Below, piece by piece: positions 6,739-14,422 of a DNA stretch of 34,366 nucleotides. Made by a program: the position numbers and the translations under genes. The notes below the pieces were generated by a model. It saw only the letters and a list, made by a program, of their open reading frames with translations, made no database searches and was not told the origin of the DNA. Every line of letters starts with the position of its first letter. Position 1 is the first letter of the stretch. The stretch is from Candidatus Omnitrophota bacterium (GTDB lineage Bacteria > Ratteibacteria > UBA8468 > B48-G9 > DTJG01): NCBI GenBank assembly GCA_023818375.1, contig JAMWCC010000022.1:1-34366 (forward strand), in the 5' to 3' direction.

Positions 6739-9700
6739 TCAAGTTCTGTATTTTTTCTTTGCATAATAAAGGTACACAAGCGGAATGATGAACAAGGTTA
6801 ACATCGTTGAGCTTAGAAGACCACTGATTACCGCAACAGCCATTGGTGCTTTGAATGCTGAGCCTTTTCCTGCGGCAAGTGCAAGTGGAAGCATTCCACC
6901 AACCATTGAAAGAGTGGTCATCAATATCGGTCTTAGTCTCAGCATGCTTGCCTCAAGAATCGCATCTTCTACTTTTCTGCCTGTATTGATAAGATTTTTT
7001 GCAAAATTTATTATCAAAATTCCATTACTTACAACTATTCCCACAAGGACGATTATTCCCATCAAACTGAAGATGTTGATTGTTTTTCCAGTAATGAAAA
7101 GACCTGTGAGAATGCCTATTATTGAAAGTGGAAGAGTTCCCATTATGATGAAAGGTTCAACCCAGCTTTCAAACTGAGCAGCCATCACAAGATAAACTAG
7201 TAGAACTGCAAGTATTATAGCCAAAAAAAGGTCTCTGAAGGCTTCTGTCATTCTTTCGCCCATGCCGCCATAAATGATTGAAACTGACTCTGGTAAATTC
7301 AGCTTTCTTATTTCTTCATCAAGGGATTTTATTACAGTACCGAGAGGTTTATTAATGTTGGCAAACATCGTTATGGAGTATTTTCTATCATATCTTTCTT
7401 TTGTTGTTGGTCCGTATGATTGTTTTATCTCTGCAACCTGTTTTAAGAAAAACAAATTTTGCATAGGATTTACCACAGGCAGGTTTTCAAGATATTTTAG
7501 GTCACTTTTTAAATTTTCAGGGATAGTTACTCTTATGTCATATTCATTGTTCCCGACTCTAAACTTCGTTGGTACAATACCTTCCAGTGCCGCTCTGCAT
7601 ACCATGGCAACCTGATTGGAGCTTAAATTGTATTCAGCCAGTTGAGCTCTTTTTACCACGAAACTGATTTCTGGTTTCCCGGGTTTATATGAAGAATCAG
7701 CGTCAGAAATACCGGGTATGGATTTCATTATATCGAGCAACTGTTTAGAGACCTGAATTACTTCTTTTTCATCGGTTCCGGTGACATAAAATTCAAGCGG
7801 AGGTCTACTTCCAGCACCTCCGATAGATCGTTGCGGTGCAATTGTAATGGTGCCGGGTATACTGGCAATAAACGGTTTTAATTCTTCTATAATTGTATCG
7901 GTGGATTTATCTCTCTTATCTTTAAGTTTTACCTGTATCTGTGCATATTCAGGACCCTGAGCACCAAGTCCTGCAAAAGTACCTATGACTTTGCCAATTG
8001 AAGAGAAAACCACTTCTGTTTCTGGCTGTTTTAATACTTTTTGTTCAATTTTTTTTACAATGGATTCTGTCTTTTCAAGGCTTGTTCCTGGTGGCATTGT
8101 AATTGAAACTGTGTACATCCCTTCATCAGCATTTGTCACCATTTCGAAACCAATTAATGGAACCAACATAAAGCTTGCAGGTATAAGAATTGCAACTATA
8201 AGCAATACCCATTTTGGGTTTTTTAAAAATTTCGAAAGCGTAGATCTGTATCCATTTCTAAAACTATTGAATTTGTTTTCAGCTTTTTTTGCCCATTCCT
8301 TTTCAGCAGTTTCTTTTAGAAACTTGGTTGTTAGCATTGGTGTAAGCGTAAAGCCGACCGCAAGTGCGAGCAGTGTCGTATAAACCTGAACCATCCCAAA
8401 TTCTTTAAAAAACTGTCCAACAAGACCAGACATGAAAACTATTGGTAAAAACACCACCATATGTGTGATCATTGTCGCACTGACAGCGGAAGCAACTTCT
8501 GTTGCTCCCTTTTCAGCAGCGATTTCTTTACTTTCTTTTAGTTCTTTTCTCCTACGGTGAATGTTTTCTATTATAACTATTGAGCTATCAACAACAATTC
8601 CTACAGAGACTGCTAAACTGGACAAAGTCATGATGTTTAGAGTGAAGCCTGAGATATAACAAAGAAACAATGTCCCGATGAGAGAAACAGGGATAGCGAC
8701 GCACACAATAAGAGTGCTTCCAATGCTGTAAAGAAAAGCAAAAAGAATTAATCCGGTTAAAATCGCGGCAATAAAAAGTTTATGCCATACATCCCTTACA
8801 GCGTCTTTAATAAATTCGGAAGTATCAACAACTACATTAATTTTCACATCCTGGGGAAGAAGTTTTTGTATTTCAGGAATAATCTTTCTGACATTATCTG
8901 CAACTTCGATTGTGTTAGCATCGGGCTGCTTCTGGATCGTTATACCAACGGAATCTTTTCCATTTGTACGGGTTTTATCGCGTTGTTCTGCAATGGTGTC
9001 ATAAACATGTGCTATTGCCGCCAGTGGTACTGTCCGAACACTTCCAATTGACATATCAAGTACAGGTACATCAATTAGGCTTATTTCATCTGGAGTCAGA
9101 AATTCTGTATTTACCCTTCCAGAAACTTCTCTATCACCAATTACATAATGGCCTGATGGAATATTTATGTTTTCGAGTTTCAACCTTTGTGCGATGTTTG
9201 TAATATCGATTCCATAATAGGCAAGTTTTTCTGGATCAGTAACAACCCTGATTTCTCTTTTTTCACCTCCCATTATATCTATTTTTCCTACACCTGGGAC
9301 TGTTTGAAGCTTCAGCTTAATAAGATTTTCTGTAAGATCGTAAACTCTTTTCAGATCAGAACCAGAAACACTTAAATACAAAACTGGCTGCGCGTTTATA
9401 TCAACTTTAAGTATTTCTGGTTGTTTGGCATCACTGGGCAGTTGCCCTACAATAGATGATACTTTTTCTCTTACGTCCGTGGCAGCAATATCAACTGATG
9501 AACCCATCTTGAATTCAGCAATGACAATAGAAACACCTTCTATTGAACTTGACCTTATATTTTTCAAGTTGTTTGTTGTACTTATTGCATCTTCGATTGG
9601 TTTTGTAACAAGGGTCTGCACTTGATCAGGACCTGCTCCAGGATAAACGGTTATGACCGTAATTATTGGAATATCAACGCGCGGTGCCAGGTCAACCTTC

Positions 9701-9795
9701 AACCTTGGTAATGAAAAAAACCCAAGGAGTATTACTATAAAAAATAAAACAAGAATCAAAATAGGTCTTTTGATTGCCAGTTTTACTATGTTCAT
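6739..9795 (-). CDS. RND efflux transporter, HAE1/AcrB-type inner-membrane pump
   Basis: At 1018 residues this is full length for the family. The start MNIVKLAIKRPILILVLFF is the usual first helix, followed by the porter-domain motif VITVYPGAGPDQVQTLVTKP. The fourth helix has GIVVDSSIVIIENIHRRR: Asp403 of the proton relay is present, while the position next to it (Asp in AcrB) is Ser404, a variant also common in other RND clades. The C-terminal half repeats the fold, ending with GKTINIFSLMGIIVLVGIVV and MLRLRPILMTT. Such pumps use the proton gradient to expel drugs, lipids or other amphiphiles through a periplasmic adaptor and an outer-membrane channel. The start overlaps the adaptor stop by 4 bases. 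No outer-membrane channel gene is adjacent. The substrate cannot be told from the sequence. Confidence 0.93.
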   Translation of the reverse strand: MNIVKLAIKRPILILVLFFIVILLGFFSLPRLKVDLAPRVDIPIITVITVYPGAGPDQVQTLVTKPIEDAISTTNNLKNIRSSSIEGVSIVIAEFKMGSSVDIAATDVREKVSSIVGQLPSDAKQPEILKVDINAQPVLYLSVSGSDLKRVYDLTENLIKLKLQTVPGVGKIDIMGGEKREIRVVTDPEKLAYYGIDITNIAQRLKLENINIPSGHYVIGDREVSGRVNTEFLTPDEISLIDVPVLDMSIGSVRTVPLAAIAHVYDTIAEQRDKTRTNGKDSVGITIQKQPDANTIEVADNVRKIIPEIQKLLPQDVKINVVVDTSEFIKDAVRDVWHKLFIAAILTGLILFAFLYSIGSTLIVCVAIPVSLIGTLFLCYISGFTLNIMTLSSLAVSVGIVVDSSIVIIENIHRRRKELKESKEIAAEKGATEVASAVSATMITHMVVFLPIVFMSGLVGQFFKEFGMVQVYTTLLALAVGFTLTPMLTTKFLKETAEKEWAKKAENKFNSFRNGYRSTLSKFLKNPKWVLLIVAILIPASFMLVPLIGFEMVTNADEGMYTVSITMPPGTSLEKTESIVKKIEQKVLKQPETEVVFSSIGKVIGTFAGLGAQGPEYAQIQVKLKDKRDKSTDTIIEELKPFIASIPGTITIAPQRSIGGAGSRPPLEFYVTGTDEKEVIQVSKQLLDIMKSIPGISDADSSYKPGKPEISFVVKRAQLAEYNLSSNQVAMVCRAALEGIVPTKFRVGNNEYDIRVTIPENLKSDLKYLENLPVVNPMQNLFFLKQVAEIKQSYGPTTKERYDRKYSITMFANINKPLGTVIKSLDEEIRKLNLPESVSIIYGGMGERMTEAFRDLFLAIILAVLLVYLVMAAQFESWVEPFIIMGTLPLSIIGILTGLFITGKTINIFSLMGIIVLVGIVVSNGILIINFAKNLINTGRKVEDAILEASMLRLRPILMTTLSMVGGMLPLALAAGKGSAFKAPMAVAVISGLLSSTMLTLFIIPLVYLYYAKKKYRT

Positions 9796-10943
9796 TGTGA
9801 GTGTAGTTGGTTGCTAACATTAACTTTTGTACCAGGGGATAAATTTTCTTTGCCGGATATTATTACATGGTCTCCAGCTGAAAGACCTGATAGAATTTCA
9901 ATCTTGCCGTTACTCTCCTGCCCAGTTGTAATTTCCACTTTTTTTGCTTGTTGATTTTCTACGATATAAACAAATTTTTTCCCCTCTTGTTCAAAAATTG
10001 CCTGGCTTGGTATGATTAAAGCATTACTTTTTCTATCTATCACGATTTTGGCTCTTGCAAACATCCCTGGTTTTAACCGTGGGTCTTTTTTGAAGAATGA
10101 TATATGAACTACAAACATCCTTGTTTTTGGTTCAGGTGCACCAGAAATTTTAATAATCTTGCCATAAAATGTCTCATTACCTAATGCATCCACCTCAATT
10201 TTAGCATCTAGCCCTTTCTTAATACTAGGGATATAAACCTCAGGAACTTTCATTTGTGCATCAAGTTTTTCAATATTGTATAAAGTCATGAGAATCTGTC
10301 CGGGACCAACGATTTCGCCAACTTCCACTCTTTTGTTTCCTATAATTCCGTCAAAAGGTGCTCTAACGATGCAGTCATCGATCTGAGTGTTGATAAGCTG
10401 AAGATTATCCATCACTACCTGAAGATTTTTCTGAGCAGAATCATAGCTTTTCTTTACGGTTTCTAGTTTTAGCTGATATCCCTCAAGTTGTTTTTGGGAA
10501 ATAACATTTTCCTTGTAAAGTTCTTCCATCCTCTTGACATCCCTTGCAGCATCATCAAGCTGAATTTTTAAAGAGTCTACATTTGCCTGTGCCATCATGA
10601 TCTGGTTTTGAATCTGGTTTCTTTGAATTTTTAATTGTGAGTCATCAATAACGACAAGGATCTGTCGAGCTTTGACCAGCATCCCTGTATCAGCATTTAC
10701 AGCAGCTACTCTTCCCCCAATTTTTGCTGAGATATTTGCTTCTTCTTCACTTCCTATGGTTCCTGTGAATATAACTTCCTTTGAAGATGGTTGTGGATCA
10801 ACGATGAAAACATCAACCGGAATTCCTGAAATTTTCTGTAACTCAGCCAGACTGGGCTGTGGCTTGGATGTCAATACTCGATAAAGCCGTAAACCGAGCA
10901 CCCCAAGGAACAAAACTATCAATACAGATATTATTTTTTTCAT
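9792..10943 (-). CDS. RND efflux periplasmic adaptor (HlyD/MFP family)
   Basis: A membrane anchor (MKKIISVLIVLFLGVLGLRL) is followed by a barrel-sandwich/lipoyl-like half (SAKIGGRVAAVNADTGMLVK), a long alpha-hairpin of about 100 residues with MEELYKENVISQKQLEGYQL, and the second half of the lipoyl domain (IVRAPFDGIIGNKRVEVGEI). Beta-barrel and membrane-proximal domains follow (PSQAIFEQEGKKFVYIVENQ, TGQESNGKIEILSGLSAGD). It bridges the pump to an outer-membrane channel. The ATG at 10943 is preferred because it starts the anchor directly; an in-frame GTG at 10970 would add nine polar residues. The first gene of a two-gene operon, its stop overlaps the pump start. Confidence 0.92.
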   Translation of the reverse strand: MKKIISVLIVLFLGVLGLRLYRVLTSKPQPSLAELQKISGIPVDVFIVDPQPSSKEVIFTGTIGSEEEANISAKIGGRVAAVNADTGMLVKARQILVVIDDSQLKIQRNQIQNQIMMAQANVDSLKIQLDDAARDVKRMEELYKENVISQKQLEGYQLKLETVKKSYDSAQKNLQVVMDNLQLINTQIDDCIVRAPFDGIIGNKRVEVGEIVGPGQILMTLYNIEKLDAQMKVPEVYIPSIKKGLDAKIEVDALGNETFYGKIIKISGAPEPKTRMFVVHISFFKKDPRLKPGMFARAKIVIDRKSNALIIPSQAIFEQEGKKFVYIVENQQAKKVEITTGQESNGKIEILSGLSAGDHVIISGKENLSPGTKVNVSNQLHSQ

Positions 10944-10970
10944 TTTTTCATGTGATCTGAAATGAAACAC

Positions 10971-10994
10971 AACCTAAGTTATATGCTAACCTAA
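10971..10994. repeat. Direct repeat AACCTAA, 17-base period
   Basis: AACCTAA occurs at 10971-10977 and again at 10988-10994, upstream of the adaptor gene. The second copy overlaps the predicted -10 box at 10983-10988. Two identical 7-base sites flanking a promoter could be an operator; chance is not excluded because the repeat is short and AT-rich. Confidence 0.3.
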
Positions 10995-11011
10995 ATGTTT
11001 GAAAAAGTCAA
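10983..11011 (-). promoter_or_regulatory. Promoter of the RND efflux operon
   Basis: On the minus strand TTGACT (11011-11006) and TAGCAT (10988-10983) are 17 bases apart. Transcription would begin near 10976, about 33 bases ahead of the adaptor ATG. The -35 is close to consensus, the -10 is moderate. Confidence 0.45.
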
Positions 11012-11303
11012 AAGCGCCTTGTACTATCAACATCTTTTTTGAGACATAATTATTGAAACTGATAACAATCGCTACCTTTTTGCTTTTGTTTTAACAACTT
11101 GTTTTCAAATTGTGAGCACATGTTTAGCAGATTGCGAAAATTGTTAGAAAAATAGAAAAGTAGATTTTTTTAATTCTGCATCGCATTTTCACGTAAAGCC
11201 TGCCAATTTTAAACATCCCTTCGGAAAGCTATTTTGAGGTTGTAATTAAAATTTCGGGCGTTGTCTTGGTCTTATGTCTTAATTGCGGATGAAATTTTAA
11301 GTG
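11012..11303. other. Non-coding spacer, nothing recognised
   Basis: About 290 bases lie between the two divergent promoters. Both strands have only very short frames without ribosome sites (for example 11-15 codons). I see no strong hairpin with a T run, no tRNA-like fold and no riboswitch core I recognise. The spacer is longer than any other in the window, so an unrecognised small RNA or regulator site is possible. Confidence 0.5.
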
Positions 11304-11332
11304 TTTACATATTTCAAATAAATAGGTATAAT
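11304..11332 (+). promoter_or_regulatory. Strong sigma-70-type promoter of the HTH/radical SAM cassette
   Basis: TTTACA (11304-11309) and a perfect TATAAT (11327-11332) are exactly 17 bases apart. The start would fall near 11339, leaving a leader of about 16 bases that contains the GGGGG ribosome site of the HTH gene. Confidence 0.65.
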
Positions 11333-11354
11333 AATTTCAAAAAAAGGGGGTTGA

Positions 11355-11813
11355 TTGAGACCGATTTTTGCACGAGTTATTTATCCACAAGAAGAGCGGA
11401 AGTTACGTCAACTTATAAAACATGGAGGTGCGCAAATTAGTAAGAGGGCTAAGGCAATAATTCTTTCCAGCATTCACAGGTATAGTGTAGCAGAGATCTC
11501 ACGAATGGTAAATTTTCATCCCAATCATTTAAGGAAGTGGATTCACAGATTTAATCAAAGTGGGATTGTCTCAATAATAAATTCACCAGAATCGGGTGTA
11601 CAGAAAAAGTTTGACAAAAAGATTAAAGAAAAAATCATAAGCATTGTAAGAAAATCACCCAGAAAATGTGGGCTATTGTTTTCTTATTGGACACTCTATA
11701 AGCTAAAACACTATCTTGAAGAGCAGAAAATAGTGGACAAAATAAGCCATGAAACAATAAGAAGAATTCTTAAGGAATATCAAATAAATTTGAGAAGAAA
11801 ACAGTTCAATTGA
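11355..11813 (+). CDS. Stand-alone IS630-transposase-like helix-turn-helix protein
   Basis: The 152 residues match the N-terminal DNA-binding half of IS630/Tc1-like transposases. A first homeodomain-like HTH covers about residues 28-75 (SKRAKAIILSSIHRYSVAEI, HLRKWIHRFNQSG) and a second winged HTH covers about 85-150 (KKIKEKIISIVRKSPRKCGL, SHETIRRILKEYQINLRRK). It then ends with a stop before any DDE catalytic domain. The start is TTG at 11355, chosen because AAGGGGG lies just upstream and the frame begins with RPIFARVIYPQEERKL, as in IS630 proteins. It has its own strong promoter and is followed 18 bases later by the radical SAM gene, so it looks kept rather than decaying. It may be a transcriptional regulator derived from a transposase, or simply a transposase fragment. 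Confidence 0.7.
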   Translation: MRPIFARVIYPQEERKLRQLIKHGGAQISKRAKAIILSSIHRYSVAEISRMVNFHPNHLRKWIHRFNQSGIVSIINSPESGVQKKFDKKIKEKIISIVRKSPRKCGLLFSYWTLYKLKHYLEEQKIVDKISHETIRRILKEYQINLRRKQFN

Positions 11814-11831
11814 GATTACCAGGAGGCAATT

Positions 11832-13343
11832 ATGGGACTCTGGAATCTCAATGGATTTACGTTTAATCCTGCAGACCTAACAGACTTTCTTAAAAAAAAA
11901 TCAGTGTACAGATTTTTAAACTCTGACTTTACAAAAAGATTTCTAAAAAAATATCTTGAAACTGAAAACGGATTTACTGGTCTTGAAAGATTGATTCAAA
12001 AATACGGTTCCGACGAAAGGGGTTTTTCAAAGAGGTTGTTGGAGGACAGGGAAACATTGATTCCGTATATCATTTTTGAGTATGTCTGCAAGATATTCAA
12101 AATTGATAAGAAAAATCTTGCGGATTGTATTAGGGATCCTAAAATAAGAAAATCGGTACTTAATGTTGCTGAGACAATTGTCGAATTTGGTGTTCAGGAA
12201 CCACTTATATTTGCTCAGCCTCTTATGATTGTGTGGAATATTACATATGGATGTAATCTACGATGTAAACATTGTTATCAAGACGCTGGTATTTTGTCAA
12301 GAACAAAATTTACAGAACTCAATAGAGATGAAAAAATTATGGTTATGGAAGAGATTGTTAAAACAAATATTCCTACTTTTGCTTTTGCTGGTGGAGAACC
12401 GCTTATAGATCCTGTTTTCTGGGATGTTGCAAAGATTGGCAAGGATGCAGGTCTTTACATGTCCATTAATACAAATGGCACATTGATAACAGAAAAAATA
12501 GCAGAAAAACTGAAGGAAATAGGATTTGCATATTATGGTGTCAGCATTGATGGAGCTAGTCCTGAAACTCATGATGACTTCAGGGGGGTAAAAGGAGCCT
12601 TTGAAAAAGCACTGAATGGGATAAAAAATTTGATACGTGTCGGAGAAGCTAACAAGGTATGCATTTCTTTTACTGTGACCCGTGAAAACAAGGATGATAT
12701 AGAAAAAATTATCAGATTACGGGATGAGCTCGGGATAAGAAAGGTTGTTTTTTATAATTACATTCCATGTGGCAGGGCAGGAATAGAAAATGACCTTTCT
12801 CCCTTTGAGAGGGAAAGCATCTTTGAAATTTTTTATAATGACTTAAAAGAAAAAAATAATTCACTACTGAGTACTGCTCCACAGTTTGGAAGATATTGCA
12901 GACAGATGTACGAGAGCCATCTTGGTGATTGTACTGTGATCGGTCATTTTTCTTCTTCTGCTATTACCCAATTGGATAATCTTGCCGAACTGATAGGTGG
13001 ATGCGGTGCATCTCGAGCTTATCTTGCTCTTCAACCCGATGGTAGTATAACACCGTGTGTTTTTATGCCAGATTTGAAGATAGGGAATATTAAAAAGGAA
13101 GGTATTATTTCATATGAAAATCTTTTGAATACTTGGAGACATTCAGGAGTGTTAAACCGAATAAGGGATAGAAGGTTTCATCCCAATCATACAGGTTGTA
13201 ATGGAAAATATTTTTCTGTCTGTGGTGGCTGTGTGGCGCGAATTTATGCTTACACGAGGGATTTTGCATCTTGTGATCCCGGATGTATATACAATTGTAC
13301 TCAATACGAAAAAATTAAGTCCGAGGTTCTTGGAGTCGTTTAA
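11832..13343 (+). CDS. Radical SAM/SPASM-domain protein
   Basis: Residues 134-150 carry the S-adenosylmethionine [4Fe-4S] motif in NITYGCNLRCKHCYQ (Cys141, Cys145, Cys148), followed by FAGGEPL (185-191), and SIDGASPETHDDFRG, the usual SAM-binding landmarks. The C-terminal third is a SPASM-type domain with many cysteines (GGCGASRAYLALQPDGSITP, then CNGKYFSVCGGCVARIYAY and a CDPGCIYNC tail) that should hold auxiliary Fe-S clusters. SPASM enzymes modify peptides, proteins or tetrapyrroles. About 130 residues precede the core, mostly helical and not recognised. ATG at 11832 has a strong AGGAGG site. It is second in a cassette after the HTH gene and ends by overlapping the convergent URO-D-family gene by 4 bases. 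No candidate peptide substrate is visible nearby. Substrate unknown. Confidence 0.88.
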   Translation: MGLWNLNGFTFNPADLTDFLKKKSVYRFLNSDFTKRFLKKYLETENGFTGLERLIQKYGSDERGFSKRLLEDRETLIPYIIFEYVCKIFKIDKKNLADCIRDPKIRKSVLNVAETIVEFGVQEPLIFAQPLMIVWNITYGCNLRCKHCYQDAGILSRTKFTELNRDEKIMVMEEIVKTNIPTFAFAGGEPLIDPVFWDVAKIGKDAGLYMSINTNGTLITEKIAEKLKEIGFAYYGVSIDGASPETHDDFRGVKGAFEKALNGIKNLIRVGEANKVCISFTVTRENKDDIEKIIRLRDELGIRKVVFYNYIPCGRAGIENDLSPFERESIFEIFYNDLKEKNNSLLSTAPQFGRYCRQMYESHLGDCTVIGHFSSSAITQLDNLAELIGGCGASRAYLALQPDGSITPCVFMPDLKIGNIKKEGIISYENLLNTWRHSGVLNRIRDRRFHPNHTGCNGKYFSVCGGCVARIYAYTRDFASCDPGCIYNCTQYEKIKSEVLGVV

Positions 13344-14422
13344 ATAATTGGTGCATTTTCTCTTACAAAGGAAACAATATCATACTGTTGGGATCTCTCC
13401 TTGCAGGGACACAGAAGAAAAAATCTTCCCTGAGAAAGTATTGAAATTTTTTTCTTTATCGAGTCAGGATCAGCAACTATTGCAACAATCTTTTTCTTTG
13501 CTCCTTCCAATAGCCTATCGACAATATTTATTGCTTCAGGAGTATTGGGATCTGGTCTCCAATTGTGTATCGTAAGGTATTTCATGTTGCTTATATTTTC
13601 CATCTGGTGATAGGCTTGGGTATGAACATGAAGAAACCCACCGCTGTGTCTTTTAAAAACTCCATCTGTGTAGGGAACCCCGAACTCTCTATAATGAGCT
13701 GGAGAAAGAAGTCCTGCGGCGTCATCACTCAAAAAAGCAATCCCTTTTTCCATCCACAAAAAACCAGCAACAACTCCATAATTTTCGCTCCTGACATTTT
13801 TTTCAATTAATTCATAAACCCACTTTAGTGCCTGGTCGCATCGCTTTATAAGTACATGAACTTTTTCTGGATTATTGTAGATATCAATAAAGAAGTCAGA
13901 GCCCCTCAGCATAAAAGCAAGTTCAAGCGGTGAGTGATAACCAGAAAGGTAAACATAACACTTGTTTTTCATCCTTTTTGTTGCGTAGTCAAGGCCTTGG
14001 AGTGCAATATCTATAAATTGGTTTTCTTTTTTCCATGGAAAGTCAATTGTTTCATCAATATTCTTGCCAACAGGTTCTATCCATGATGTATCTGCACCAA
14101 ACTTTAGAGACCCGGTTATCATTGCCGCAAAAATTCCTGAGCCATATCTTAAGGCAAGGACAGGTATTGAATCATCTGGATAATTGGAACGGAATTTGTA
14201 TAGTTTTTCTTCTCTATCGCACATCATTTTAGGAAGTGCAAGTACGTCCTTTTTAAAATCAATTTCTTCAAGTGGCGGAATTTTTACTGAATTTATTATA
14301 TCTTGTTCCTCTGGCAGATATGTGTATATCAGACATCCTTTTTCTGCTGATTGAATTTTTATATGTCTCTCAATCGTCTCTTTAAAATTTTTTTTAAATT
14401 CGAAATCTTGGGTGTTTTTCAT
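13340..14422 (-). CDS. Uroporphyrinogen decarboxylase (URO-D) family protein
   Basis: The 360-residue protein shows the URO-D/cobalamin methyltransferase barrel pattern: ALRYGSGIFAAMITGSLKFG, a helix with SGYHSPLELAFMLRGSDFF, the diagnostic LLSPAHYREFGVPY, then GGFLHVHTQAYHQM and LTIHNWRPDPNTPEAI. Classical URO-D makes coproporphyrinogen; relatives move methyl groups to or from corrinoids. The N-terminal arginine/aspartate signature of true HemE is not evident, so this is not the haem enzyme. HVH and CPC (LLCPCKE near the C-terminus) could hold zinc as in methyltransferases. It is translationally coupled to the GH63-type gene upstream (4-base overlap), suggesting a role in sugar or glycoside use rather than tetrapyrrole synthesis; this is inference. 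Confidence 0.75.
   Translation of the reverse strand: MKNTQDFEFKKNFKETIERHIKIQSAEKGCLIYTYLPEEQDIINSVKIPPLEEIDFKKDVLALPKMMCDREEKLYKFRSNYPDDSIPVLALRYGSGIFAAMITGSLKFGADTSWIEPVGKNIDETIDFPWKKENQFIDIALQGLDYATKRMKNKCYVYLSGYHSPLELAFMLRGSDFFIDIYNNPEKVHVLIKRCDQALKWVYELIEKNVRSENYGVVAGFLWMEKGIAFLSDDAAGLLSPAHYREFGVPYTDGVFKRHSGGFLHVHTQAYHQMENISNMKYLTIHNWRPDPNTPEAINIVDRLLEGAKKKIVAIVADPDSIKKKISILSQGRFFLLCPCKERSQQYDIVSFVRENAPII

Noticed and set aside
10995-11042. 15-codon frame (ATG 10995) as a possible precursor peptide for the radical SAM enzyme
   Set aside because: No ribosome site, no leader/core pattern, and it lies before the cassette promoter.
11119-11154. 11-codon frame MFSRLRKLLEK in the spacer
   Set aside because: Too short, no ribosome site; likely chance in AT-rich DNA.
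13340-14422. HemE (haem biosynthesis) as the identity of the URO-D-family protein
   Set aside because: The substrate-binding signature at the N-terminus of true HemE is not evident and the neighbours are carbohydrate genes.
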